Assembly: GCA_030448245.1 (NCBI GenBank)
Contig: JAUJNH010000001.1
Span: forward strand, 220,143 to 278,943
Length of the DNA stretch: 58,801 nucleotides
Reading direction: 5' to 3'
Source: Acidimicrobiales bacterium
GTDB taxonomy: Bacteria; Actinomycetota; Acidimicrobiia; Acidimicrobiales; JAUJNH01
This document shows, piece after piece, positions 33,655 to 45,614 of the stretch; position 1 is the stretch's first letter, and every line of letters begins with the position of its first letter. The position numbers and the translations under genes are program-made. The notes beneath the pieces were generated by a model. That model was not told the origin of the DNA. It ran no database searches and saw only the letters and a program-made list of their open reading frames with translations.

Positions 33655-33660
33655 TACGCT
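33655..33660 (+). promoter_or_regulatory. TACGCT -10-like element of the aro cluster
   Basis: TACGCT ends 9 nt before aroC ATG 33670. It would drive aroC-aroK-aroB-aroQ, which are joined by overlaps. Confidence 0.55.
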
Positions 33661-33669
33661 CGACAGGCG

Positions 33670-34839
33670 ATGCTGCGCCTCCTCACCGCCGGGGAATCCC
33701 ACGGCGCCTGCCTGGTGGCCACGCTCGAGGGGCTGCCGGCCGGCCTCGCGGTCACGGTCGAGGACGTGCAGGCCGAGCTGGCCCGCCGGCGCCTCGGCTT
33801 CGGGCGAGGACCCCGGCAGCGGTTCGAGCAGGACGACGTGGCCATCCTCGGGGGCGTCCGCCACGGGCGCACCCTCGGCGGCCCGGTCGCCATCACCGTA
33901 GGCAACAGCGAGTGGCAGCGCAGCGACCGCTGGCACCAGGAGATGTCGCCTGCTCCCGGCGCCACCCGGGAGCCCCTCACCCAGCCGCGGCCCGGCCACG
34001 CCGACCTGGCAGGCATGCAGAAGCACGGCTTCACCGACGCTCGCGACGTGCTGGAGCGGGCCAGCGCCCGCGAGACGGCGGCCCGGGTGGCGGCCGGCAC
34101 GCTGGCCAAGCTGCTGCTGCGCCGCCTGGGGGTCGAGGTCGTCTCCCACGTGGTGCAGCTCGGATCGGTGCACAGCAAGGCAGCCGACCGACCGTTGCCC
34201 GCCGATCTGGTCACGGTGGACGAGAGCCAGGTCCGCTGCTTCGACGCCGAGGCCGAGGAGGCGATGGTCGACGAGATCAAGGCGGCCGCCGGCGACGGCG
34301 ACTCACTGGGGGGCGTGGTCGAGGTGCTGGCCTACGGCGTCCCCGTCGGCCTGGGCAGCCACACCCACTGGGACCGCAAGCTCGACAGCCTCCTGGCCCA
34401 GGCCGTCATGTCGATCCAGGCGGTCAAGGGCGTCGAGATCGGCAACGGCTTCGAGGTGGCCGGCCGGCGGGGGAGCCAGGCCCACGACCCGATCGTCTGG
34501 GACGCGGCCACCGGCGACTACCGGCGCACCTCGGCGCTGGCCGGCGGGGTCGAGGGCGGGATCTCGACCGGCGAAGTCGTGGTGGTGCGGGCCGCCATGA
34601 AGCCGCTGGCCACGCTGAACCGCCCCGTGCTCGCCACCGTCGACGTGGTCACCAAAGAGGCCACCGTCAGCTTCAGGGAGCGCACCGACGTCACGGCCGT
34701 GCCCGCCATGGGGGTGGTGGCCGAGACGATGGTGGCCCTCGTGCTCGCCTCCGAGGCGCTGCGCAAGTTCGGGGGCGATTCGGTGGCCGAGCTGGTCCGC
34801 AACGCCGACGCCTTCCGGGAGTCCCTCCGCGGTGGCTGA
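33670..34839 (+). CDS. aroC: Chorismate synthase
   Basis: A 389-residue FMN-dependent synthase making chorismate from EPSP. It has LTAGESHGACLVATLEG at the start, RQRFEQDDVAILGGVRHG, TQPRPGHADLAGM with the conserved His, ARETAARVAAG, GNGFEVAGRRGS, GGVEGGISTGE and the NADAFRESL end. Length fits the family. ATG 33670 begins the conserved start and lies 9 nt after TACGCT. It overlaps aroK by 8 bp. The 5-enolpyruvylshikimate-3-phosphate synthase gene aroA is not in the window. Confidence 0.97.
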   Translation: MLRLLTAGESHGACLVATLEGLPAGLAVTVEDVQAELARRRLGFGRGPRQRFEQDDVAILGGVRHGRTLGGPVAITVGNSEWQRSDRWHQEMSPAPGATREPLTQPRPGHADLAGMQKHGFTDARDVLERASARETAARVAAGTLAKLLLRRLGVEVVSHVVQLGSVHSKAADRPLPADLVTVDESQVRCFDAEAEEAMVDEIKAAAGDGDSLGGVVEVLAYGVPVGLGSHTHWDRKLDSLLAQAVMSIQAVKGVEIGNGFEVAGRRGSQAHDPIVWDAATGDYRRTSALAGGVEGGISTGEVVVVRAAMKPLATLNRPVLATVDVVTKEATVSFRERTDVTAVPAMGVVAETMVALVLASEALRKFGGDSVAELVRNADAFRESLRGG

Positions 34840-35371
34840 GGACGTCGAGCGGATCCTGCTCGTCGGGATGATGGGTGCCGGCAAGACCAGCGTCGGGCGG
34901 GCGCTCGGCCAGCGCCTCGGCTGGCCCTACCTGGACAGCGACGAGGAGGTGCGGCGCCGCACGGGCCGGACCGTCCCCCAGCTGTTCGCCGACCGCGGCG
35001 AGGCAGCCTTCCGGGCCGAGGAGTCGGCCGCGCTGGCCGAGGCCTGCGCCAGCACGCACCCGCTAGTGGTCAGCGTCGCCGGCGGCGCGGTGCTCGACGA
35101 GGCCAACCGCCGGCTGATCGCCGCGTCAGGGCTGGTGGTGTGGCTGCGGGCCTCACTGGCCACGCTCACCCAGCGGGTGGGCGACGGCCGCACCCGCCCG
35201 CTCCTCGGCGCCGACCCGGGAGCCGCCCTGGCCCGGCTCTACCCGGAGCGGGCCCGCCTCTACGAGTCGCTGGCCGACCTGGTGGTCGACGTGGACGGCG
35301 TGCCGGTGGACCGGGTGGTCACCCGCATCGACGCTGCCCTCCGCCAACGGGCCCGGTCGGGCCGGCGATGA
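34832..35371 (+). CDS. aroK: Shikimate kinase
   Basis: 179 residues. P-loop LVGMMGAGKTSVG, YLDSDEEVRRRTGR with the shikimate-binding Asp, FRAEESAALAEA, SVAGGAVLD (GGG-like loop with Ala), and the lid with GDGRTRPLLG. It phosphorylates shikimate with ATP. GTG 34832 lies inside the aroC end (8-bp overlap) and the stop overlaps the aroB ATG. Confidence 0.95.
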   Translation: MAEDVERILLVGMMGAGKTSVGRALGQRLGWPYLDSDEEVRRRTGRTVPQLFADRGEAAFRAEESAALAEACASTHPLVVSVAGGAVLDEANRRLIAASGLVVWLRASLATLTQRVGDGRTRPLLGADPGAALARLYPERARLYESLADLVVDVDGVPVDRVVTRIDAALRQRARSGRR

Positions 35372-36390
35372 CCACCGAGGTCGAGGTCCGCCTGGCTGAC
35401 GGGCGCGCCTACCCGGTCGTCGTCGGCGCCGGCGCCCGCAGCCGCCTGGCCTCGCTCCTACCCGCCGGCACCCGGCGGGTGGCCGTCGTCACCCAGCCGG
35501 GCATCGGGTTCGACGTCGACCCGGGCGGTGAGCACCGCGGCTTCCTCATCGGGTCGGGCGAGGAGGCGAAGACCCTGGGCACCGTCGAGGCCCTGTGCCG
35601 CGGCTTCGCCTCGTGGGGGCTGACCCGGCGCGACTGCGTCGTCGCCGTCGGCGGTGGGGTCGTCACCGACACTGCGGGCTTCGCCGCCGCCTGCTACCAC
35701 CGGGGCGTGCCTGTGGTGCACGTGGCGACCACGCTGCTGAGCATGGTCGACGCGGCCATCGGCGGCAAGACCGGCGTGAACCTGCCCGAGGGCAAGAACC
35801 TGGTCGGGGCGTTCTGGCAGCCGGCGGCGGTGGTGTGCGACCTCGACGCCCTGGCCACCCTCCCGGAGGGCGAGCACCGCAGCGGCTGCGGCGAGATGGC
35901 GAAGTACGCCTTTTTGGGAGCGCCGTACCTGACCGAGCTCGACCTCGAGGCGGCGGTGGCCGCGTGCGTGCGGCTGAAGGGGGAGTTCGTGGGCGGCGAC
36001 GAGCGCGAGTCGGTGGACGCGGGCGGGCCCGGCCGGCGAGCCCTCCTCAACTACGGCCACACGCTGGCTCACGCCCTCGAGGTCGACGGCGCCTTTGACC
36101 TGCGCCACGGCGAGGCCGTGGCCATCGGTCTGGTGTTCGCGGCCCGCCTGGCCGGGCGCCTGGGCCGCATCGGCCCCGACCGCGTCGCCGAGCACCGCAG
36201 GGTGGTGGCCAGCTACGGCCTCGCCGGGGACCTTCCCCACGGCCGGGACGCCGACCGGCTGCTGGCCCTGATGGCCCGGGACAAAAAGGCGGTCGACGGC
36301 CTGACCTTCGTCCTCGACGGCCCCGCCGGCTGCGAGGTCGTGCCCGGGGTCGACCCCCAGGTGGTCCGGGACATGCTCGCCGATGCCTGA
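35368..36390 (+). CDS. aroB: 3-dehydroquinate synthase
   Basis: 340 residues with NAD- and metal-binding motifs: VVAVGGGVVTDTAGFAA, TTLLSMVDAAIGGKTGVN, PEGKNLVGAFWQP, SGCGEMAKYAFLG (metal-binding Glu), RALLNYGHTLAHALE (metal His) and RHGEAVAIGLVFA (second metal His). The second step of the shikimate pathway. It is 340 residues, near the family norm. ATG 35368 overlaps the aroK stop; the stop overlaps the aroQ ATG. Confidence 0.96.
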   Translation: MTTEVEVRLADGRAYPVVVGAGARSRLASLLPAGTRRVAVVTQPGIGFDVDPGGEHRGFLIGSGEEAKTLGTVEALCRGFASWGLTRRDCVVAVGGGVVTDTAGFAAACYHRGVPVVHVATTLLSMVDAAIGGKTGVNLPEGKNLVGAFWQPAAVVCDLDALATLPEGEHRSGCGEMAKYAFLGAPYLTELDLEAAVAACVRLKGEFVGGDERESVDAGGPGRRALLNYGHTLAHALEVDGAFDLRHGEAVAIGLVFAARLAGRLGRIGPDRVAEHRRVVASYGLAGDLPHGRDADRLLALMARDKKAVDGLTFVLDGPAGCEVVPGVDPQVVRDMLADA

Positions 36391-36824
36391 CGCTCCCCTG
36401 GTCCTCCTCCTGTCGGGCCCCAACCTCAGCCTCCTGGGCGCGCGGGAGCCGGCCGTCTACGGCACGGCCACCCTCGCCGACCACGTCGCCGCGGCCACGG
36501 CCGAAGCGGCCGCCTGCGGCCTGGACCTCGAGCACGTGCAGGGCGAGGCCGAGGCCGACCTGGTCCGGGCGGTGCACGGCGCCCGCGGCCGCGCCGCCGC
36601 GATCGTGGTCAACCCGGGCGCGCTGACCCACTACGGCTGGAGCCTGCACGACGCCCTCGCCGCCTTTGACGGCCCGGTGGTCGAGCTGCACCTGTCCAAC
36701 CCCGACGCCCGAGCCCTGGCGCCGCACCTCGGTGATCGCCCCGGTGGCCACCGGCGCCATCGCCGGCTTCGGCGGCCACGGCTACCGCCTGGCCATCACC
36801 GCCGTCGCGACCCTCCTCTCCTGA
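36383..36824 (+). pseudogene. aroQ: Type II 3-dehydroquinate dehydratase, apparent frameshift
   Basis: The N-terminal 110 residues are typical AroQ: LLSGPNLSLLGAREPAVYG, IVVNPGALTHYGWSLHDAL and VVELHLSNPDAR. After about 36710 the expected REPWRRTSVIAPVATGAIAG is only found one frame over, and continues to GFGGHGYRLAITAVATLLS and TGA 36822-36824. A loss of two bases near gcccgagcc, or one extra base, would explain it. The full protein would be about 147 residues, the normal size. The enzyme is needed between AroB and AroE, and no other dehydroquinase is in the window, so a sequencing error is likely; if real, the pathway needs a second copy. Confidence 0.85.
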
Positions 36825-36830
36825 ATCGGA

Positions 36831-36953
36831 GTGGTCGTCGGCCACCTGGTCCCGCTCGGCCACGAGTTCGAGGTGCTCGAGCCGGCGGCGCTGCGTGAGC
36901 AGGCGCTGGACCTCGGCCACCGCCTGATCCGGGCCCATCCGGCAGCCGGCTGA
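36831..36953 (+). pseudogene. Possible 3' remnant of a WYL-type regulator
   Basis: A 40-codon open stretch reading VVVGHLVPLGHEFEVLEPAA then LREQALDLGHRLIRAHPAAG to TGA 36951-36953. The EVLEPAALRE core resembles the C-terminal end of WYL-domain transcriptional regulators. No upstream part exists: the aroQ stop is 7 bp before. It could be a gene remnant or chance coding-like sequence in GC-rich DNA. Confidence 0.3.
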
Positions 36954-36976
36954 CGGGGCCGGTACCGGAGCCCGCC

Positions 36977-36982
36977 TACGAT
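36977..36982 (+). promoter_or_regulatory. TACGAT -10-like element of efp
   Basis: TACGAT ends 9 nt before GTG 36992. A 10-bp palindrome CCGGTACCGG sits just upstream at 36959-36968. Confidence 0.5.
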
Positions 36983-36991
36983 GCGGCCCCC

Positions 36992-37552
36992 GTGGCCTTC
37001 AGCAGCAACGACCTCAAGAACGGGATGACCTTGGACCTTCCCGAGGGGCTGTTCCAGGTCGTCGAGTTCCAGCACGTGAAGCCGGGCAAGGGGGGCGCTT
37101 TTGTGCGCACCAAGCTGAAGAACCTCCGGACGGGCGGAACCCAGGACCGCACCTTCCGCGGCGGCGAGCCCCTGAACCAGGCGATCGTCGAGAAGAGGGA
37201 GATGCAGCTCCTCTACCGCGACGGTGACGGCTACGTCTTCATGGACGTCCAGTCGTACGACCAGCTCACCGCGCCCAGCGCGGCTTTGGGCGACGCCCCC
37301 AGGTACCTGAAGGACTCGGACAACGCCGTGCTCGCCTTTTACCGGGACGAGATCATCGGCGTCGAGCTGCCGTCGTCGGTCGACCTCGCCGTGGCCGAGA
37401 CCGAGCCGGGCCTCCAGGGCGACCGCGTCTCGGGGGCCAAGAAGCTGGCCACGCTCGAGACGGGCCTCAGCCTGCAGGTGCCCCTCTTCGTCAACATCGG
37501 CGACAAGGTCCGCGTCGACACCCGGACCGGCGACTACCTGACCCGGGTCTGA
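36992..37552 (+). CDS. efp: Elongation factor P
   Basis: A 186-residue three-domain translation factor that relieves stalling at polyproline. It has SSNDLKNGMTLDL, VEFQHVKPGKGGAFVRTKLKN with the tip Lys33 (modified in many bacteria), and the C-terminal OB domain ending LFVNIGDKVRVDTRTGDYLTRV. The basic loop is the KPGKGGAF type. The start is GTG 36992. The TGA overlaps the nusB ATG (TGATG). aroQ-efp-nusB order is widespread. Confidence 0.97.
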   Translation: MAFSSNDLKNGMTLDLPEGLFQVVEFQHVKPGKGGAFVRTKLKNLRTGGTQDRTFRGGEPLNQAIVEKREMQLLYRDGDGYVFMDVQSYDQLTAPSAALGDAPRYLKDSDNAVLAFYRDEIIGVELPSSVDLAVAETEPGLQGDRVSGAKKLATLETGLSLQVPLFVNIGDKVRVDTRTGDYLTRV

Positions 37553-37965
37553 TGCTGCAGGGCTCGCGTCGCGAGGCACGCGAGCGGGCCCTGGAGCTGC
37601 TCTACGAGGCCGAGGCGAAGGGGGTCGGCCCGGCCGACGTCCTCCCCGACCTGGCCATCGCCCCCGACCCGTTCGCGGTGGCCCTGGTGACGGGCGTGGG
37701 GGAGCGGCTGGTCGAGCTGGACGGGCACATCGAGCGCCTGGCCAAGGACTGGACGGTGGAGCGGATGCCGTGGGTCGACCGGAGCATCCTGCGCCTCGCC
37801 GCCTTCGAGCTGGTGGCCCGGCCGGACGTGCCGACGGGGGCGATCCTCAGCGAGGCCGTCGAGCTGGCCAAGCGCTTCAGCACCGAGGAGGCCGGCCGCT
37901 TCGTGAACGGCCTGCTCTCCAACCTGGCCCGGGAGGTCCGCCCCGAGGCCGAAGCTTCGCCCTGA
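37552..37965 (+). CDS. nusB: Transcription antitermination factor NusB
   Basis: 137 residues. It has GSRREARERALELLYEAE at the start, WTVERMPWVDRSILRLAAFEL and ILSEAVELAKRFSTEEAGRFVNGLL, which are the RNA- and NusE-binding helices of NusB. It acts in rRNA antitermination. ATG 37552 shares one base with the efp stop. The pyrimidine operon starts 19 bp downstream, with its own promoter. Confidence 0.95.
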   Translation: MLQGSRREARERALELLYEAEAKGVGPADVLPDLAIAPDPFAVALVTGVGERLVELDGHIERLAKDWTVERMPWVDRSILRLAAFELVARPDVPTGAILSEAVELAKRFSTEEAGRFVNGLLSNLAREVRPEAEASP

Positions 37966-37983
37966 GCGACGGTGCGCGGGTGG

Positions 37984-37989
37984 TACGGT
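37984..37989 (+). promoter_or_regulatory. TACGGT -10-like element of the pyr operon
   Basis: TACGGT lies 52 nt upstream of pyrR GTG 38042. Unlike most elements in the window it leaves a leader, which holds the PyrR loop and a ribosome binding site. Confidence 0.5.
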
Positions 37990-38006
37990 CCTGGCCTGAC
38001 CGTGAA

Positions 38007-38026
38007 GCGGGTCCGGTGAGGCCCGC
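38007..38026 (+). promoter_or_regulatory. PyrR-binding RNA hairpin in the pyrR leader
   Basis: GCGGG (38007-38011) pairs with CCCGC (38022-38026) around UCCGGUGAGG (38012-38021). This loop matches the known PyrR-recognition consensus UCCNGNGAGG exactly. The hairpin ends 2 nt before the purine-rich GGAAGGGA (38029-38036) that serves as the ribosome binding site for GTG 38042. In Mycobacterium, PyrR bound to UMP is known to repress by blocking translation through such a loop. Here the same is likely: when UMP is high, PyrR binds and hides the ribosome binding site. Confidence 0.8.
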
Positions 38027-38041
38027 ACGGAAGGGACCAGC

Positions 38042-38647
38042 GTGGCTGCACGAGAGCGATCAATGGCGCCGCCGCTGCGGGGCAGCTTCGTCCCCCGGGC
38101 TCGGGTCATGGACGCCGACGACGTGCGGCGGGCGGTGTGGCGCATGGCCCACGAGATCATCGAGGCCGAAAAGGGCCTCGACGGGGTGGTGCTGATCGGC
38201 CTGCAGACGGGGGGGGTGCCGCTGGCCAACCAGCTGGCCGAGGCCCTGAAGAAGATCGAGGGCACCGAGGTGCCGGTGGGGACGCTCGACGTGGCGTTCT
38301 ACCGCGACGACATCGGCCTGCGCCCGGTCGTCCCCGAGGCGCCCAGCCATGTCCCGTGGGACCTGACCGACAAGACCGTGGTGTTGGTCGACGACGTGCT
38401 CTACACGGGCCGGACCGTCCGGGCCGCCCTCAACGCGCTGGCCGACCACGGCCGGGCCCGGGCGGTGCGCCTGGCCGTGATGGTCGACCGGGGCCACCGA
38501 GAGCTGCCGATCCGGCCCGACGTGGTGGGCAAGAACCTGCCGACGGGCAGTGCCGAGGTGGTCGACGTCGGTCCCGACGGCGTCACCATCGGCGACCTCG
38601 TCCCGCCGACCGGAGCCGGCGGCGCCCGCCACGGCCACCAGCCATGA
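38042..38647 (+). CDS. pyrR: Bifunctional pyr operon regulator / uracil phosphoribosyltransferase PyrR
   Basis: 201 residues. The PRPP motif is [18 protein letters not shown] (about 110-127). The N-terminal half has [18 protein letters not shown] and [16 protein letters not shown], and the PRTase hood has [13 protein letters not shown]. PyrR senses UMP and binds the leader loop upstream (38007-38026). GTG 38042 has a clear ribosome binding site (GGAAGGGA). Its TGA overlaps the pyrB ATG as ATGA. Confidence 0.96.
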   Translation: MAARERSMAPPLRGSFVPRARVMDADDVRRAVWRMAHEIIEAEKGLDGVVLIGLQTGGVPLANQLAEALKKIEGTEVPVGTLDVAFYRDDIGLRPVVPEAPSHVPWDLTDKTVVLVDDVLYTGRTVRAALNALADHGRARAVRLAVMVDRGHRELPIRPDVVGKNLPTGSAEVVDVGPDGVTIGDLVPPTGAGGARHGHQP

Positions 38648-39597
38648 CCGCCCACCTGCTCTGCGTCGACGACCTGGGGCCGGACGGCGTCGAGGCCGTC
38701 CTGAAGCTGACCGACTCGATGGTCGAGGTGGGCCGCCGCGACATCCCGAAGGTGCCGGCGCTGCGGGGCCGCACGGTGGTCAGCCTGTTCTACGAGGACT
38801 CGACCCGGACCCGGCTCTCGTTCGAGACGGCGGCCAAGCGGCTCTCCGCCGACACGATGTCGTTCAGCGTGTCCACCTCGGCGGTCAAGAAGGGCGAGAG
38901 CCTGCGCGACACCGTCCTCACCATCGAGGCGATGGGGATCGACGCCCTCGTGGTCCGCCACGCCTCGTCGGGGGTGCCCTGGCAGCTGGCGGCGTGGCTG
39001 GCCGGCAGCGGGGTGAGCGTCGTGAACGCCGGCGACGGCTGGCACGAGCACCCCACCCAGGCGCTGCTCGACGCCTACACGATCCGCAACGAGCACAAGG
39101 CAGGCTCGCTCGAAGGCCTGCGCGTCGGCATCGTCGGCGACGTGAAGCACAGCCGGGTGGCCCGCAGCAACGTGTTCTGCTTCGCCATGCTCGGTGCCTC
39201 CGTCACGCTGGTGGCGCCACCCACGCTGCTGCCGGCGTCGCTCGACGGCTGGCCGTGCGACGTGGCCCACGACCTCGACGAGGTGGTCGGCGAGCTCGAC
39301 GTCTGCTACCTGCTGCGCCTCCAGCAGGAGCGGATGACCGAGGCTCTCGTGCCCAGCCTGCGTGAGTACGCCTTCTCCTACGGTCTCGACCTGGCCCGGG
39401 CCCAGCGGCTGCCGGCGGGTGCGCTCGTCATGCACCCCGGCCCGATCAACCGGGGCGTCGAGATCGCCCCGGAGGTGGCCGACCTGCCCTGCGCCGTCAT
39501 CACCCGCCAGGTGGCGAACGGGGTGGCGGTGCGCATGGCCGTCCTGTTCCACCTCCTCACCGCACCGGCCGACGGCGAGGTGCGCCTCGATGGCTGA
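38644..39597 (+). CDS. pyrB: Aspartate carbamoyltransferase catalytic subunit
   Basis: 317 residues. [17 protein letters not shown] is the carbamoyl-phosphate motif, [16 protein letters not shown] the second, and [13 protein letters not shown] the C-terminal substrate loop. It makes carbamoyl aspartate. No pyrI regulatory subunit is present, as expected in actinobacteria. ATG 38644 overlaps the pyrR stop (ATGA); the stop overlaps the pyrC ATG region. Confidence 0.97.
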   Translation: MTAHLLCVDDLGPDGVEAVLKLTDSMVEVGRRDIPKVPALRGRTVVSLFYEDSTRTRLSFETAAKRLSADTMSFSVSTSAVKKGESLRDTVLTIEAMGIDALVVRHASSGVPWQLAAWLAGSGVSVVNAGDGWHEHPTQALLDAYTIRNEHKAGSLEGLRVGIVGDVKHSRVARSNVFCFAMLGASVTLVAPPTLLPASLDGWPCDVAHDLDEVVGELDVCYLLRLQQERMTEALVPSLREYAFSYGLDLARAQRLPAGALVMHPGPINRGVEIAPEVADLPCAVITRQVANGVAVRMAVLFHLLTAPADGEVRLDG

Positions 39598-40888
39598 GGG
39601 CGGGCCGAGCCGGGTGCTGCTCCGCGGCGGCGCCGTCGTCGACCGTGGTGGGGTTCGCCGGGCCGACGTGCTGGTCGACTCGGGCGTGGTGGCCGCCGTC
39701 GGCGACGACGTGCCGATCGACGGCGCCGCGGTGCTCGACTGCGGCGGCTGCTGGGTGGGGCCGGGCCTGGTCGACCTCCACACCCACCTGCGCCAGCCGG
39801 GCCGGGAGGAGGCCGAGACCGTGGAGACCGGCAGCCGGGCCGCCGCCCTCGGCGGCTTCACGACTGTGGTGGCCATGCCCAACACCACGCCGGCGATCGA
39901 CTCGGCCGCCGTAGTCCGCGAGGTCATGGCGCTGGGGGCCACCGCACTGTGCACGGTGGAGGTGAGCGGCGCCATCACGGTGGATCGGGCCGGCGAGCGC
40001 CTGGCGCCGATGGCCGAGCTGGCCCGCCTCGGGGTGCGCCTGTTCACCGACGACGGAACCGGGGTGCAGGACGGCCGCCTGATGCGTCGGGCCCTCGAAT
40101 ACGCCCTGCCCCTCGGCGTCGTGCTGGCCCAGCACTGCGAGGACGACGCGCTGGCGGCCGGCGGGGTCATGCACGAGGGAGCCTGGTCGAGCCGGATGGG
40201 CGTGCCCGGCCAGCCGGCCGAGGCCGAGGAGCTGATGGTGATGCGGGACGTCACCCTGGCCCGGCTCACCGGCGCTCGCGTCCACTTCCAGCACCTGTCG
40301 ACCGCCGGCAGCGTCGACCTGGTCCGCCTGGCCAAGCGGTCGGGGCTGGCGGTCACCTGCGAGGCCACGCCGCACCACCTCACCCTCACCGACGAGGCCT
40401 GCCAGGGCTACGACACCGCCTTCCGGGTCAACCCGCCGCTGCGGCCCGCCGCCGACCGCGACGCCGTGCGGGCCGGGCTGCTCGACGGCACGATCGACGC
40501 CGTCGCCACCGACCACGCCCCCCACGACCAGGAGGCGAAGGAGCGGCCCTTCGACCAGGCGCCCCCGGGGATGCTCGGCCTCGAGACGGCCATGGCCCTC
40601 ACCCTGGGCGGGCTCGGCCTGGGCGACGACCCGCAGCGGCTGTTCGCCCTGCTGTCGTGGCAGCCGGCCTCGGTGCTCGGCCTACCGGCCGCGGCCGGCG
40701 TGATGGCCCCCGGGGCGCCGGCCGATCTGTGCGTGATCGACCCGGGCGAGCGTTGGGTGGTCGACGCCGGCCGGCTCGCCAGCCGCAGCCGCAACACCCC
40801 CTACGCCGGCATGGAGCTGCAAGGCCGGGTCCGGCACACCGTCCACTGCGGCGAGCCCGTCGTCATCGACCAGGAGGCCCAGCGTTGA
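39590..40888 (+). CDS. pyrC: Dihydroorotase
   Basis: 432 residues, the class I type common in pyrBC operons. [18 protein letters not shown] gives two metal His, the [15 protein letters not shown] loop and EDDALAAGG follow, [10 protein letters not shown] has another metal His, and [13 protein letters not shown] the catalytic Asp. The C-terminal [17 protein letters not shown] is typical. ATG 39590 overlaps the pyrB end. It is followed by a 167-bp stretch of short repeats before carA. Confidence 0.96.
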   Translation: MAEGGPSRVLLRGGAVVDRGGVRRADVLVDSGVVAAVGDDVPIDGAAVLDCGGCWVGPGLVDLHTHLRQPGREEAETVETGSRAAALGGFTTVVAMPNTTPAIDSAAVVREVMALGATALCTVEVSGAITVDRAGERLAPMAELARLGVRLFTDDGTGVQDGRLMRRALEYALPLGVVLAQHCEDDALAAGGVMHEGAWSSRMGVPGQPAEAEELMVMRDVTLARLTGARVHFQHLSTAGSVDLVRLAKRSGLAVTCEATPHHLTLTDEACQGYDTAFRVNPPLRPAADRDAVRAGLLDGTIDAVATDHAPHDQEAKERPFDQAPPGMLGLETAMALTLGGLGLGDDPQRLFALLSWQPASVLGLPAAAGVMAPGAPADLCVIDPGERWVVDAGRLASRSRNTPYAGMELQGRVRHTVHCGEPVVIDQEAQR

Positions 40889-40926
40889 CCCCGGATGTCC
40901 GCATGAGCGGAGCGAGCCAGCCGGCC

Positions 40927-41082
40927 GTGAGCCCCGATGCATCGGCGGGAGGCGTGAGCGAAGCGAACGAGCCGGCGAGGGGCGAACGTCGCCCGCCTGG
41001 ACCGAGGAGTGGAGGAGGCGAGCCGGCAGGCGAGCCGGGGGAAGGCGGGCGGACAGTGAGCCACGACGCATCGGCGGGAGGC
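40927..41082. repeat. 27-bp near-identical direct repeat at the carA start
   Basis: Two copies, 40927-40953 and 41056-41082, both begin GTGAGCC and share GCATCGGCGGGAGGC; they differ at 2 of 27 bases. They are in the same reading frame (VS-x-DASAGG). The second copy contains the proposed carA start. Between and before them lie GAGCGAAGCGAACGAGCC-like short motifs and purine-rich tracts. The stretch 40889-41055 contains no other gene. Confidence 0.9.
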
Positions 41083-42147
41083 ACGGCCCTGCTGGTCCTG
41101 GCCGACGGGACCACGTTCGAAGGGGAGGCCATCGGCGCCTCGCCGCCCGCCGGGGTGAGCGGCGGCGAGGTGGTGTTCACCACGGCCATGGCCGGCTACC
41201 AGGAGATCATCACCGACCCCTCCTACGCCGGCCAGGTGGTGGCCTTCACCTACCCGCACATCGGGAACTACGGCGTGAACGCCGCCGACATGGAGAGCGC
41301 CAGGCCAGGGTGCCGCGGTGTCGTGCTGCGCGACCTGACCCGGCGCCGGTCGAGCTGGCGGTCCAGCGAGGACCTCGGTGACTTCCTCGTGCGCACCGGC
41401 ACGCCTGGCATCGCCGGGATCGATACCCGGCGCCTCACCCGTCACATCCGGGAGGCCGGGGCCATGCCCTGCGCGTTCGGCACAGCCGACCCGGAGGTGC
41501 TGCGGGCGGCCGCTGCGGCCGAGCCCGGGACCTCCGGCATCGACCTGGTCGCCGGTGTCACCACCCCGGAGCCCTACACGGCCGGTGACGGCCCGCTGCG
41601 GGTGGTGGCCTACGACTTCGGGATCAAGGCGACGATCCTGCGCCACCTCGGGGTGTTCGCCACCGTCGAGGTGGTGCCGGCCTCGACGCCGGCCGCCGAC
41701 GTCCTGGCCCGCCAGCCCGATGGCGTCTTCCTCTCCAACGGCCCAGGCGACCCCGCCACCCTCGGCTACGCCATCGAGGCGGTCCGCGAGGTGCTCGAGT
41801 CGGGCGTGCCCACCTTCGGCATCTGCCTCGGCCACCAGCTGCTCGGCGCCGCCCTGGGCGGCACCACCTACAAGCTCGCCTTCGGCCACCACGGCGGAAA
41901 CCACCCGGTGCGCCGCCTCCGCGACGGGACGGTCGAGATCACCAGCCAGAACCACAACTTCGCTGTCGTCGACGTGCCGGGGACCGAGGTGACCCACGTG
42001 AACCTGAACGACGGCGTGGTCGAGGGCATCCGCTGCACCGACCGTCCCGCCTTTGGGGTCCAGCACCACCCCGAAGCTGGCCCCGGGCCACACGACGCCT
42101 CGTACCTGTTCGGCGAGTTCGCCGATCTCATGCTGGGGAGCGAGTAG
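41056..42147 (+). CDS. carA: Carbamoyl-phosphate synthase small subunit
   Basis: 363 residues from GTG 41056. The N-terminal CPSase_sm domain has [24 protein letters not shown] with IGNYGVN; the glutaminase domain has [22 protein letters not shown], the nucleophile Cys in [11 protein letters not shown], and [11 protein letters not shown] with the catalytic His and Glu. It hydrolyses glutamine for CarB. The start is uncertain: in-frame GTG 40927 would add 43 residues of low complexity containing the repeat. GTG 41056 has a weak ribosome binding site. carB follows directly. Confidence 0.94.
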   Translation: MSHDASAGGTALLVLADGTTFEGEAIGASPPAGVSGGEVVFTTAMAGYQEIITDPSYAGQVVAFTYPHIGNYGVNAADMESARPGCRGVVLRDLTRRRSSWRSSEDLGDFLVRTGTPGIAGIDTRRLTRHIREAGAMPCAFGTADPEVLRAAAAAEPGTSGIDLVAGVTTPEPYTAGDGPLRVVAYDFGIKATILRHLGVFATVEVVPASTPAADVLARQPDGVFLSNGPGDPATLGYAIEAVREVLESGVPTFGICLGHQLLGAALGGTTYKLAFGHHGGNHPVRRLRDGTVEITSQNHNFAVVDVPGTEVTHVNLNDGVVEGIRCTDRPAFGVQHHPEAGPGPHDASYLFGEFADLMLGSE

Positions 42148-45453
<3,306 letters not shown>

Positions 45454-45474
45454 CCGGGGGGAGGGTTTTGACGG

Positions 45475-45494
45475 GGGGAGGGCGGGCCCTCCCC
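45475..45494 (+). terminator. Perfect 9-bp inverted repeat after carB
   Basis: GGGGAGGGC (45475-45483) and GCCCTCCCC (45486-45494) form a perfect stem with a two-base centre, 22 bp after the carB stop. It may attenuate read-through into pyrD. The rest of the 45454-45614 gap holds a direct GGGGGGAGGG repeat and nothing else recognisable. Confidence 0.5.
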
Positions 45495-45614
45495 ACGACC
45501 CCCTCCCGACGCGGCCGCGGTGGCTCCCGAGGCTGTCGGGCGGGCGGAGCCCGTCCCGGGCGGGCAGGCTGGGTGCGTGCGCGCCGGGCCATCACCGCGA
45601 ACCTGGGCCGGCGA

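Noticed and set aside
36609..36938. A minus-strand protein over the aroQ end (starting MGPDQAVAEVQRLL)
   Set aside because: It is opposite the conserved AroQ C-terminus and loses any sensible composition after 40 residues.
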